Source: Gigaspora margarita
Lineage: Eukaryota; Glomeromycota; Glomeromycetes; Diversisporales; Gigasporaceae
Direction: 5' to 3'
Assembly: GCA_009809945.1 (NCBI GenBank)
Contig: WTPW01000660.1
Coordinates: forward strand, 228,225-292,224
DNA length: 64,000 nucleotides
Shown: one piece after another, positions 22,471 to 33,344 of the stretch
Layout of the letters: each line of letters starts with the position of its first letter
Numbering within the stretch: the stretch's first letter is position 1
Made by a program: the position numbers and the translations under genes
The notes under the pieces: model-generated
The model's input: the letters and a program-made list of their open reading frames with translations, nothing else
What the model was told of the DNA's origin: nothing
Databases searched by the model: none

Positions 22471-22737
22471 AGAAAAACTTATTTAAAACAGATTTATTAT
22501 TATTACTTTTGGCAGAAATTTTAGAAGAAATTTACTCTTGTTGTCTTATTAACTATCTTGTTTTTCTCTTACTACTTACTTGAAGATTTAATTTTTTTTT
22601 TGGATATTAACTTACCTTTATATTTTGAAGATTTATATTTTTTTGTTGACAACTTATTATTAACATTTATTTTTTGGAGATATTATTTTCTTTATTATTA
22701 TTAAATTCTTTTGGAACTTAGAAGTTGGTTACTCTAT

Positions 22738-24754
22738 ATGAATAGAGCTTATCAACTACATTTAGAACAAATTGATGCACATGAGACAAGTCATCCTTCA
22801 TCTCTTGCAGTAGAAGTTCTGCAAGCTACTCACCCTGATTTATCTTGTATTACCTGTTATCCTCCTGTTAATTTATACCATCCTTTTCGACACTTTTGGA
22901 GGTCTTATAAAAACAACTATTTTGCTATTTACTATACCCAAAAGACAAACGACGCTTACCATACCCTAGTTACTGCCCAAAACTATAATAGTGTTAGAGC
23001 TGCTGCTAGAGATATTGTTTTTAGTTGTCGCTATAATAATGACCTACTAGACCCCAAGGAAGTTATTGCCAGACTACTTCTTGAATATACTTTCTATATT
23101 CTTGCCTCTACTCTACCGCGTGATTTTGACAGTATCCTCCTTGACCTTTATATTGAGGACCTTCTTTCTTCTTTTGCTCTTTCTCCAACTCAACTAAGAA
23201 CCCAAGATCTTTTACCTGGCCTTAGAGACCAACCATTTGAAACTGAATTAGATTTTGAAACTTCAGTACCTAGATCTATATTTAACTTAGGACCAGAACA
23301 ATTAGCTGACCCTCAGATTGGTTCTTCTTCTTCCTTACCTCCTTACAATAAAGATACTACTTATAATCCCTTCTCTCAACAATTTGCACTTCCTTCTTCA
23401 TCTATCTCTGAAATTCCTCTTTAACGTACTCGACAAACTACTCTACCTCCTCAACCTAACCGGTTTCTTTGCATATTACAAAGCCTTTCTCCTATTGGTC
23501 GTACTACTAATCCTCTACCTCCTCCTGTAGTTGAATTTTATCCTACTGTTAATTTAGACATAGATATTACTTCACACCACACATCTCCATTACTTAATAC
23601 TCCTCCTCCTAACTACTTTAATTTAGCTGACCCTCTTGCTATTATACTCAAAACCAAGAAACTACTATTATTAGACCTGACCTACCTCAACAATGAGAGG
23701 AATTAAACTTATCACCTCCTGTCCCAGAACTAAACCCTATCTTACCTCCTAATCCACCAATTGACATGGCTGAAGCTGCTTTACGAGGTGCTGCACAAGC
23801 AATGACTGATCTTGCTGCCGCACTTGGACAAGGCTCTAAAAAAACTCTTATTACAGTTGTAATTTTTATGGTGACAGAACTTAGGACCCTGCTGACTGGT
23901 TAAAGGAATTTAGAAGAGCTGCCACTGCCAACTGATAGAGTAATGAAAGGAAACTTCAACTTGCACCTGTATATCTTAAAGGAGTTGCTTTAGACTGGTA
24001 CCAAATCTTGAACCCCCAACCCACTGCTTTTAATGATAATGGCAATCAAGCCACAAGTTTTTAACACCTTTTTAAAGCCCATTTTTATACTACTCAACAA
24101 AAAGCTGTATGGCAAAAACAACTTTTTGATATTAAGCAAGGACCTACTGAAACCATTGATGGATATGTTAATAGGTTTAGGATTTTACAAAGAAAAGTGG
24201 ACCCCACTAACCTATTCCCTGCAGATTTTGTTAAACAATGCTTTATCCAAGAACTGCGCCCAGAATACTCAGTTAATGTTCAAGCTGCTGTGCCTGCTGA
24301 TCTGGCTGCTGCCATTGAAGGAGCCCTTAGATGGGAAACTGGAAAGTTAATGACCATCCCTTCAACTAATACTGACCAAGCCATCTAACAACTTACTAAC
24401 CAAATTGCCAAGCTCAGTATTAATTTAGCCCAGACCCAGACCACTACTACCCCTTCTTCTGTTAATTATGCTGACAACTATACCCAAACCCCTCGAATGA
24501 AGGAGCCTCCTATTTGTTATTATTGTGGATGCACTGGACATTTTATTCATGATTGTAATAGTAAAAAACAGGACCAAGGATCAAATTCTCGTTGTAACAA
24601 TAATAATAATAATTATAATAATAACAATAATAATAGAAATCAAAGTCGCAATAATAATAATCAAAACAGAAACCAGAATGACCAATCTCCGAACTATGAT
24701 TATAACAACAGAAATCATTCTCGTAGTCGTGACAATTACCATCCTAGAAGCTGA
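22738..24754 (+). pseudogene. gag: gag polyprotein (capsid plus zinc knuckle), broken
   Basis: Structural protein of the retrotransposon particle. First ATG at 22,738. The first frame is open to a TAA at 23,422 (probably CAA), and the text continues in other frames. A retrotransposon-gag capsid region lies at about 23,870-24,360 (for example 'LAPVYLKGVALDWYQ', 'FVKQCFIQELRPEY') with stops and a frame change near 24,030. A CCHC knuckle CYYCGCTGHFIHDC is at about 24,512-24,555. It is followed by an Asn-rich tract made by AAT/AAC repeats (about 24,596-24,720). The N-terminal 230 residues before the capsid match nothing I know. Confidence 0.85.
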
Positions 24755-24900
24755 TCCAGGAATAATAATTATAGAAACAGAAATGATGAGAATTACCACT
24801 CAAGCCAAAATTCTTCTAATCGGTCACCTTCTCCCTACCATCGAAGTGTTAATTGCCTTATACAAAATCAGACTCAGACACCCTCTCTTACTGTTAATAA

Positions 24901-25629
24901 ATGGGAACATTGCTTAACAACTTATCTATTAGAGGAGCTTTGGCTGCTCACCTCTATGAAGAAGCCAAAAATGCCAATCTTGTTCAAACCCCTGCTTATA
25001 CTACACCTGTCAAGTGTAATATTTCTCTTCAACATAAACCCTACCAAGCCATTATTGACAGTGGCGCTTCTATCAGTTTGGTTTCCCACAAAACAGTTAA
25101 AGAACTTGGGTTAACTATCGAAAAGGCTTCCAATAGTCTTATTGTACCTGCTGTTGGAACCTCTACTCGACCTTTGGAAATTATAAAAGACTTACCTGTT
25201 GAAATAGATCATATTACCATTCCTCTTACTGTGGAAGTAGTAGACACTGCCTCCTATTCTGTTCTCCTAGGCAACGGTTGGAATCAGAAAGTTGAAGCAA
25301 ATTATAGCTGGAAAAATGGTCGCTATACCTTTAGATGGGAAAACAAGAAACATTCTATCCCTACTACATATGAAAGTAATCAGCCCCTCCCTAGTCAACC
25401 TACTGTTACTAACCCAGATGAATTAGACATTTATGAACCAGAATATTTGTACCCTAGAGAAGCTTATGCTTTTAACCTTGAAGACTCAGACCAATCTCCT
25501 CCACCTGAGGATGATGAATGGAACATTCAACAGTCATGCCGCAAAAATAGAAAAGCCCCTAAACAACGTGTTTGTGGAAATTGTGGTTCTCCTGACCATT
25601 TCTTTGCAAATTGTCCTACTAACCAATGA
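24901..25629 (+). pseudogene. retropepsin-type aspartic protease domain
   Basis: Cleaves the Gag-Pol polyprotein. The catalytic motif DSGA appears in AIIDSGASISLV (about 25,051-25,086), followed by a hydrophobic 'SYSVLLGNGW' flap-end motif. The frame is open from 24,901 and lies -1 relative to the upstream gag knuckle frame, which may reflect frameshift expression or decay. A CCHC knuckle CGNCGSPDHFFANC ends this stretch, which stops at TGA 25,627. Confidence 0.85.
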
Positions 25630-26124
25630 AACAGGTGTCTAGAATTAGGCCATATTTCAGTTAAATGCCCTAGACAAGCTCCAAGACATGCTACTTGCCC
25701 TACTTGCCATGACCCAAATCATTTATACAAGGACTGCCCAAATAATATTTGCAGAGGATGTAGTACACTAGGACACATTGAAGCTTATTGCCCTCTTACT
25801 GCTTGGAAAAGACAAAACTTGGTTTTTCAGTGTGGATGTACTCTTGATCAAGTTGATAACCAATGTCTACCTAATCATAGCCCTTGCCGTACTCACCATT
25901 GTTGCCAATGCAAAGTTCCTAATAGACCTGAATCTCTTAAACTTCTTGAAGAAAAACTTGTATGTCCAAGATGTTATATAGACTACCATTGTGCCTTAGA
26001 TCGAGAAGACCCCCAAAGTATCTTTTTCTTCACTCAAGGTGAAGGAAGAGGAATGCTTGTTAATTGTAAAATATGTAACAAGTCAGACACTAGATCCAAA
26101 ATGTGTCAACTAGAAAGCCTTTGA
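25570..26124 (+). pseudogene. zinc-knuckle array between protease and RT
   Basis: Four CCHC units in one frame: CGNCGSPDHFFANC; a second with RCLELGHISVKC whose first Cys position is the TGA at 25,627; CPTCHDPNHLYKDC; and CRGCSTLGHIEAYC. Further Cys/His clusters follow (CGC, CCQC, CPRC, CKIC). Likely nucleic-acid binding. Ty3 elements usually carry one or two knuckles in Gag before the protease, so an array after the protease is unusual. The same frame continues past single stops towards RT. Confidence 0.8.
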
Positions 26125-27009
26125 GAAGAATTGTGGTTTTATGAATTGGAACACCTTTACGCTTACAAAGCTAGCCAAGATGTTCAGTATAATCACAATT
26201 ATAATCTGTGGACTAGAATCAAGCATTATACAGAATCATCTTGAAATGCTTGACTCCAGTATAAAATGAATCAGACCAGAATTTACCATCTTGCGAAAAT
26301 TCTTTTGGATGAAAATGACCAGACAATTACCCAGGCTTTAGAACCTCTAGTATCAGACCGCATAACCCAACCATGGAATGATTATGAAATGCAACTTATA
26401 TTGCAAGCTGAATTAGACATTTTACCTGAAAACAATGCTGACCCACTACAAGCTATCTTGGATAAATCCTTTGATACAAACAATCCAGCCTATGACTGAA
26501 AGTATGCTCTTGCCATACTACATCAAAATTTTACAGTCCCTGTTGACCTTTGTTTAGAATGTTTGCATGTTAAACACCAGGAAGAATTGACTCCGAACCA
26601 AGGATATTGTAATGATTGCAAATATCCAGAGCCAGAATTATATGTCCCACCTATTGATAACATTATTGAGGAACCAGATGATAACCCTCCTCCTGCCAAT
26701 GAAATTATTAAATTGGATGATAAATTCCAATTTTGCCAGCTCCAATTACAAGTTCAAGAACAAGGCAAATTAATAGAACAATTACAAGCAAGAATTCAAA
26801 CTTTGCAAACCACCAATGCTGCTTTTCTATGCTATTTTCAAGGAAAAGCTCAAAATGCTCACCAACGAGCTAATTAATGCTTTAGATATGTTCTGTCAAA
26901 ATTTTTAGAAAATCCTAGGCAGGATTATAAACTACCTGCTGACCCAGACCTGACTCTTATACCAAGACATGTAAATACTATCACCCTTGAACATGAGAAA
27001 TATACTCTA
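26125..27009 (+). pseudogene. linker between zinc array and RT, same frame, several stops
   Basis: The frame of the zinc array continues through isolated stops (TGA at 26,122, two TGA near 26,240-26,255, TGA 26,497, TAA 26,875). A further 'CLECLHVKHQEE...CNDCKYPEPE' Cys pair occurs at about 26,550-26,630. A coiled-coil-like stretch (QLQLQVQEQGKLIEQLQARI) lies at about 26,738-26,800. Function unknown. Confidence 0.6.
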
Positions 27010-28455
27010 TTGACTCAGACCTCTCTAAACATTGGACCTCTTAATAAGGAACAAGGCCTAGCCTTTCAAAAATTATTAGAAGAATTTGCAGACCTTTTTG
27101 CAACTGATATAACTGAGTTAGAACAAACTAATTTGGGTACTTACCGAATATATACTGAGGATGTATATCCTATTTGCTCTCATCCCTACTCTGTACCTCC
27201 AAATGAACAAGAATTTATACAAACTGAACTACAAAGAATGTTAGAACATAAACTTATCCAGACCTCTGATAGTCCTTGGGCCTCTCCTGTTGTGCTAGTA
27301 CGAAAGAAAAATGGCAAATTACGATTCTGTGTAGACTACAGAAAACTCAATGCTATTACCAAAAAGGATGCTTACCCCTTACCTTGCATTGATGAAATGC
27401 TTAATGCTCTCTCAGGATGCTCTTGGTTCTCCACTCTTGATCTAGCAAGTGGATATTGGCAAGTTGCCATGGACCCACATGACAAAGAAAAGACTGCTTT
27501 CACCACACACTATGGGATCTATGAATTTAATGTAATGCCTTTTGGTCTTTTGTAATGCCCCTGCAACTTTACAAAGACTAATAGATCGTGTATATAAAGG
27601 AATTGCATAGAAATTTGTGGTTGTATATTTAGACGATACAATTGTTTATTCCAAGACATTCGATGAACACTTAACTCATTTACAAAGAGTATTTAATAGA
27701 ATTAGACAGGCAGGACTCAGACTTAACATAGATAAATGTACTTTTTGGATGCACCAACTACCTTTCTTAGGACATTTAATTTCTGCTCGAGGAATTGCTC
27801 CTGATCCTCAAAAAGTAGAAGCTGTCCAACTGATTTAGCCTCTTAAAAATCTTACAGCCCTTTGATCTTTTCTTGGACTTGTAGGATACTACCATCAATT
27901 TATCCTAAATTTTTCATCGATAGCTCATTCTTTAAATTCTCTCTTACAAAAAGATGAACCCTATAGATGGCAGAATGAACAACAGAAAGCATTTGAAGAG
28001 TTAAAATCTAGACTTATTACTGCTTCCATTCTAGCCTACCCCGATTTTAAACAGACATTTATACTCGCCACTAATGCTTCTTACAATGGCTTTGGGCTAC
28101 GCTAAGCCAACTAGATAGAAATATAAAAGAACACCCTATTGCCTATGCTAGTAAAAGCCTATGCAAGGAAAAAATGAACTATGCAGCTACTGAACTTGAA
28201 TGTGCTGCAGTTGTATGGGCTATAGAACATTTCCATAAATATTTAGGCACTACCAAATTTATCTTGGTTACTGATCACTTAGCGTTAAAATGGTTACGTA
28301 TTGCTGAACCTAAAAGAAGAATTGGAAGATGGATTTTGAAACTTCAACTGTATAATTTTGAAATTGTTCATAAACCAGGCCGGATTCATTCCAATGTTGA
28401 TACTCTTTCACAGTTACTGACTCAGACTACTAACCCCAATAAACTTCATGAATCT
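27010..28455 (+). pseudogene. reverse transcriptase and RNase H
   Basis: Copies element RNA to DNA. RT motifs: FCVDYRKLN, STLDLASGYWQV, MPFGL and the catalytic YLDD (about 27,629). A frameshift occurs at MPFGL (27,550), and TAG replaces the expected Trp before KFVVVYLDD. Further stops lie at 27,836 and 27,866. RNase H follows: its first catalytic Asp is changed to Asn (TNAS, about 28,072), while the Glu (ATELECA) and second Asp (VTDHLALKWL) remain. Frames change again near 28,085-28,110. Confidence 0.92.
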
Positions 28456-29740
28456 TGACCAATATTATAATCTTTATCATTATCTGAACACAGACCAAGT
28501 CCCAGATAAATTCACTAACCAAGAACGAAAAAGACTTATGACCCAGGCTGAATATTTTGAAATCAGACACCACCTTCTCTATAAAAAGAATAGAAGAAAC
28601 CCAGACAGACCTCTTAGAGTCATTAAATGGACCGAGGTAGAACCTGTATTATATATGTTGCATAAACACCCTACTGTTGGACATTTAGGGACAGATGCTA
28701 TGTCTATAAAATATCTAAACGCTATTATTGGGATCAAATGTATCGGGACATACAGGAATATGTGAAAACTTGTGAAGTATATCAAAGAAGACAAAAAGGT
28801 CATAGAAAAGAGCCTTTACACCTGATACAAATTGGAAGAGCTTTTGAACGTGTTGGAATTGACCTTGTAGGCCCTTTGCCTATAACTAAACAAAACAATC
28901 GATATATAATTGTTGCTACTGAATACCTAACACGATGGCCAGAAGCTCGTGCTATTCCAGATGCCAGTACTAATACACTCGCACAGTTTATTTTTGAAGA
29001 GATAGTCTGTAGACATGGAACCCCTAAAATTATACTGTCAGACCAAGGACGTAATTTTATTAGTGAAACTATTAGAATTCTCTGTGAAAAGTTTCTTATC
29101 AAGTATAAATTCTCTTCTCCCTACCACCCTCAGACAAATGGTATAGTAGAAAGATTCAATAGAACATTGTGTAAATCACTTGCAAAAGTGAAAGGTGATG
29201 ATGATTAGGATTTATATATACCTGCTGTTCTTTTAGCATACCGAACAAAAAGACATGCTACCACAGGATATACTCCTTTTCAACTCATAAATGGGAGATA
29301 CGCCACTTTACCAATTGAAGCACTTTTCCCAGTAGAACCTACAGAAATAGACAATGAAATAGACTTACAAGGAGGTATCCTCTAACGAGCCTATGACTTA
29401 ATAGAATAATTACCCACCTATCAGAACCAGGCTAGACAAAATACTAAAAAGTCACAACAAAAACAGAAAGTTCGATTTGATGCCAATACTCGAATTGAAA
29501 TTTTTGAAATTGGAGATAAAGTATAGATACAAAGAAAGGAATTAGAAGCCTCCCGCTCAGCCAAATTTGAGAACAAAAGATTTGGACCTTTCCTTATCTA
29601 CGAGAAATTAGACAATGGTACTTATAAATTACGCACTATAGAAGGAAAAATCTTATAAAAATATTATAATAGTAACTGCTTTGCTAAATATTATGAGCCA
29701 CAAAGATGGGAACCAATAGTTGTAATTGATTCTCCTTAAA
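28448..29740 (+). pseudogene. integrase
   Basis: Joins element DNA to the genome. The HHCC zinc motif has its last Cys changed to Tyr (CEVYQRRQ, about 28,772). The catalytic core keeps all three acidic residues: D in GIDLVGPL, D in LSDQGRNF and E in NGIVERFN. A TAG at the W of 'DDxDLYIPAVLLAYRTK' (29,206) and later TAA/TAG codons interrupt the C-terminal domain, where 'RFGPFLIYEKLDNGTYKL' is the usual conserved end region. No chromodomain is recognisable. Confidence 0.92.
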
Positions 29741-29843
29741 TTTCTAGAAGAATTTTGATCTACAAGGGGATGAAACACAAATTTAACTCGTATAACCTCA
29801 AAATATGTTTATACAACTGCCCTCCTTTTGAAATTTTCCAAAA

Positions 29844-30644
29844 ATGACCACTTCTACACTCCAACCCCAAACCTTATTGGCACTCCAAAATCTTTTTCAA
29901 ATATGGAAACAAGACAATACCGCTCAAAATAATTTCTTATGTATTACAGAACAATGCATATGGTTATGTGACAATAATGACATTACACAGACTTTTGACC
30001 TTACTAAACTAGTTACTTCTTTCTCAGAGCTAGACTCAAATAATTTTCTAGACACTTTGATAGATACAGAACTACTAGAAAGTGACCCACTAGAAGCAAA
30101 TAACCTAGAGGAAGTACACTCAAATTTAGAGCTAGAAGACATAGAAGAAACCTTATCGTTTCTAGTTGCTAATCAAGAAGAAGCCACTCCTGCTACGAAA
30201 GTTCCATTATCTGAAAAATTAGTTAAAATTGTGCAGGATATCTCTCACCCATGTGGACCCTTGACTCAGACATCTACTTCTTTATATACTGGAACTACAT
30301 ATCAAGAAAAATTACAGAAAATTCTTAAACGAATCAATACTCGTACAAGAAACAGACAAGATTAAACCAAACTACTTAGAGCTTATTATTGCCTTGGTGA
30401 TCTTATAGAAAAATACCCTGATGCCTATAAAGATATTCAGTCGATAATTGGGAAGACTCAAGGTGAAAGAAGAACCTGAGATACCTTAAAAGGTGCCAAA
30501 TGAATAAAGTTACTTTTCTCTACCCAATCTCTAGAATACCTCTCTCGAACTACCTATATCACACATACCATGATTGTGAGGCTAACAGCAACTGACTTCT
30601 CTCAAGTCTTGACCCAGACCAGAACTCACGGAGTTCATTCTTAA
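29844..30644 (+). pseudogene. extra ORF downstream of integrase
   Basis: An ATG-started 173-codon frame (29,844-30,365) followed in the same frame by about 90 more codons with three stops (30,363, 30,478, 30,502), ending at TAA near 30,642. Acidic and Asn/Leu-rich. The tail reads TKLLRAYYCLGDLIEKYPDA, which looks like a conserved helical domain. There is no signal peptide and no membrane segment, so it is not an obvious envelope gene. Family unknown. Confidence 0.6.
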
Positions 30645-30656
30645 AGGGGAGAGAAA
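30643..30656 (+). promoter_or_regulatory. polypurine tract
   Basis: AAAGGGGAGAGAAA abuts the 3' LTR. It is the expected primer for plus-strand DNA synthesis. Confidence 0.88.
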
Positions 30657-31218
30657 TGTTATAGAATAGTTTTAATAATTTTGGTAGAAATTAGTTGAAA
30701 AATTAGAAATTAATAAGTAAACTTTGTAATAACTGTATTTAGAAGTTATAATATACAAACGATGCACAATGATGCATAGTGATGCATAGTGACACATAGC
30801 GATGCATAGTGATGCATAGTGACGCATAGCGATGCATAACGATGCATAACAACGCATAGCGACGCATAGCTCAATAACTATATAAACTCTCTATATTTCT
30901 CTTAGTTTTAGACAGTTCCAGACATTGTATTTTATATTTATCTTATATCTCTTATCTCCTACTCATTATTATTAATAAACTCTTGGGATTTTTAAGGAAC
31001 AGACACCTTGGAATAGCCCTCTTGTTAAAATAATAAACTGTCTATTATCCATTGTTGATTTATAGCGAACTGTCTTAGAGAAGTGTATAGTGTTCCTACA
31101 GACATAAAGGAAATTATACTTCTCTCTTGCACACCGCTTTACGCCCACAGAAAGGGATCTCAGTAGCCATGTGATTGTTACTTTACTGGATTTAAAGAAG
31201 GCATCCGGTACTGTAACA
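30657..31218 (+). repeat. 3' LTR (562 bp)
   Basis: Matches the 5' LTR from TGTTATAGAATAG to CTGTAACA. It is 32 bp longer because the 10-bp GATGCATAGT-type tandem repeat (about 30,763-30,868) has more units. Differences elsewhere are mostly C/T or G/A changes. Confidence 0.93.
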
Positions 31219-31234
31219 ATATATATTAATATAC

Positions 31235-32416
31235 CTTAGACCAGTATTGTACATTGGATATTTTGTGAACATTTTGAACATTTTTTAAATTCTAATTACT
31301 TAATTTAATTTTTTAAAAAATGAATTCTGGACCTAAAAAAATATATAATTATAGGGGATGCCTATTTCCACATGGTATTTTGCTATTTTCACTATGGTTA
31401 CACAAGAATTTCTATTTTTAGTATTCAAAATAATATATTATAAATTTACTATAATTCTAATTCTAAAACTAATAAGTAAAAACTTCTTTGGTTTCTAGTT
31501 AAAAGTTGTATCTAATAGTAATTAAATCATCAAAATCAGCCCAGTAAATCCCAAGATACTTTGGATCAAAGAAAAGAACATAAGGATCAGCAAATTCACT
31601 GTTATACAAATTATTCATTTTTCTTCATATATGTTTTGAAAAGTTTTTTTAACATAGTAAAAATTTTACTAAGAAACTAATAAAACTCAGCTTAAGAAAC
31701 TAGCATTTTTTTGATCCAAAAAACAACTTTACTTAAGAGTCTAAAGTTTATTGCAATAATAAATTTCTGTACAAATTATAGTTTTCATTTGATAGCTTTT
31801 TTCTAACTTTATTTGTTTTCTTTACATATGTTATAACAAGTTTTTTATTGTAGTGAACAATTTTACTAAGAAAATAATAAAATATGTTTTGAGAAACTAG
31901 CATTTTTTTGAGCCAAATATTAACTTTATTTAAGTACTCAAAGTCAGTTGTAATAATAAATTCTGCACAAATTATAATTTCATTTGATAGCTTTTTCTAT
32001 ACTTTGTATAACAGTGGTTTTGCTGATTCTTATATTCTCTTCTTTGACCCCAAGTATCTTTGAATCTACTAGGTCAATTTTGATAATTTACTACTATTAG
32101 AATTAGAAAAATAAGCTCTGCAACTTTTAATTAGAGGTCTATGAAGGTTTACTTATCTGGTATTAGTTTTTAGTGTTAGGGTTAGGGTTAGAATTAGAGT
32201 TAAAATTAAAGTTAGAGAGAATTCTAAAAATAGAAATTTTTGTGTAACTATAGTGAAAATAGCAAAATACCATAGTGGAAATAGTAGCTCCCTAATTATA
32301 TATTGATTAAATTAATTATTATTTATTTAATTTTTGGAAATAGACTTGGATAGTTTTGGACAATATTGAATACTTGGACAAAAAAATTGTTTGAATACAT
32401 CCAATGTACAATACTT
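31235..32416. mobile_element. outer MITE interrupted by another MITE
   Basis: Ends are inverted: AGTATTGTACATTGGAT near 31,235 and ATCCAATGTACAATACT near 32,400. Similarity fades inwards. The 939-bp element at 31,354-32,292 sits inside it. Exact edges are not certain. Confidence 0.6.
31354..32292. mobile_element. 939-bp foldback MITE with 8-bp target duplication
   Basis: Flanked by TAATTATA on both sides (31,346-31,353 and 32,293-32,300). Arms of about 250 bp are inverted copies (left GGGGATGCCTATTTCCAC, right GGGAGCTACTATTTCCAC on the other strand, then 'ggtattttgctattttcact'). The middle has a diverged direct duplication of about 190 bp (about 31,628-31,815 and 31,820-32,005). A TTAGGG-like patch lies in the right arm. 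Confidence 0.75.
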
Positions 32417-32429
32417 CCTTAGGAATTAG

Positions 32430-32640
32430 AATTTCTGTGTTCAGGTCATGTTTAAAAAAGTTCTGTTTAGCTTAATTGAACCTGAGCTGAACATGAACTA
32501 AACTCTAATTTTTGAACTTGAAATAAACATGAACTTAAATTTTTGAACCTAAACTAAACTTGAACATAACAAAATTTCAGTTCAGTGTTCAGTTCAAAAT
32601 TCATAAACAAATTCATATTCAATAAAATATATATTATAAA
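32430..32640. repeat. decayed hAT end (GAACTTGAAC-type motifs)
   Basis: Repeated 'gaacttgaa', 'gaacctaaac' and 'gttcagttc' motifs resemble the GAACCGAACC arrays of the hAT termini at 15.5 and 19.8 kb after loss of CpG and C. No element boundary is visible. Confidence 0.5.
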
Positions 32641-33344
32641 TAAAAAATTTTAAATATTTTTAAAAAGACTAATTATTTTGCTAATAAAATTAATATTAGT
32701 ATAATGAAAATATAAACTTTAATATTTCAAACTTTTAGTCAAGTTTGAGTCTGGTCTGTGTCTAAGTCAAAAGTCTAAAAACTAGTCTAAGACTAAATAT
32801 TATATATATATTTTTTGGTGCTATACATGTTTACTTAGAACATAATATTAGAATAGAAAATAATTTTGATATAATTTAAATCTGAGTTTGTATAAAGTTT
32901 ATATAATTTTAGCCAAATAGACATATAAAATAGAGCAAATTTTGAAAATTTACTATGTAAAAATACAATATTTCTATACAGCATTTCCTTTTTTAATAAT
33001 ATTTGAGTTAGAGAAGTACAGAAAATTATGTAAATTTTGGGGCAGGGTCCTATTTACATGTCTTATATATATATTATAAATAGCCAATAATATTGAAGTA
33101 TTTATTATAATAAAAATTATAATATCCAAATTTGAAATTCCAATAGCTATTTATCTAAATGAGCTAAAATTCTTACTTTAGATAGATATAATATTGATCT
33201 ATATCACATTAAAATTTTAGCCAAATTGGATTAGTTGTTCTTGCAAAATTGCTTAAAAACTATGCATAAATTTGTTAAAAAAATTATTTTTTTGATAAAA
33301 TTAATTTTTGGACAATTGCAAATAATTGCTATATAGTAAAGTCT
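32641..33344. other. AT-rich DNA, no gene seen
   Basis: No coding sequence or defined repeat boundary recognised. Confidence 0.5.

Larger units (their letters stand above)
21925..31218 (+). mobile_element. Ty3/gypsy LTR retrotransposon, full structure, decayed
   Basis: All parts are in order: 5' LTR, primer-binding site, gag, protease, zinc-knuckle array, reverse transcriptase, RNase H, integrase, extra ORF, polypurine tract, 3' LTR. Protease-RT-RH-IN order is that of Ty3/gypsy (Metaviridae). ATAT lies just outside both ends, probably part of the target duplication. Many in-frame stops and at least three frame changes make it inactive. The LTRs remain very similar apart from repeat-number change, so insertion is not very old. 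Confidence 0.93.

Noticed and set aside
24525-24917. Ile-rich frames overlapping the gag tail on both strands
   Set aside because: They are shadow translations of the AAT/AAC repeat that encodes the Asn-rich gag region.
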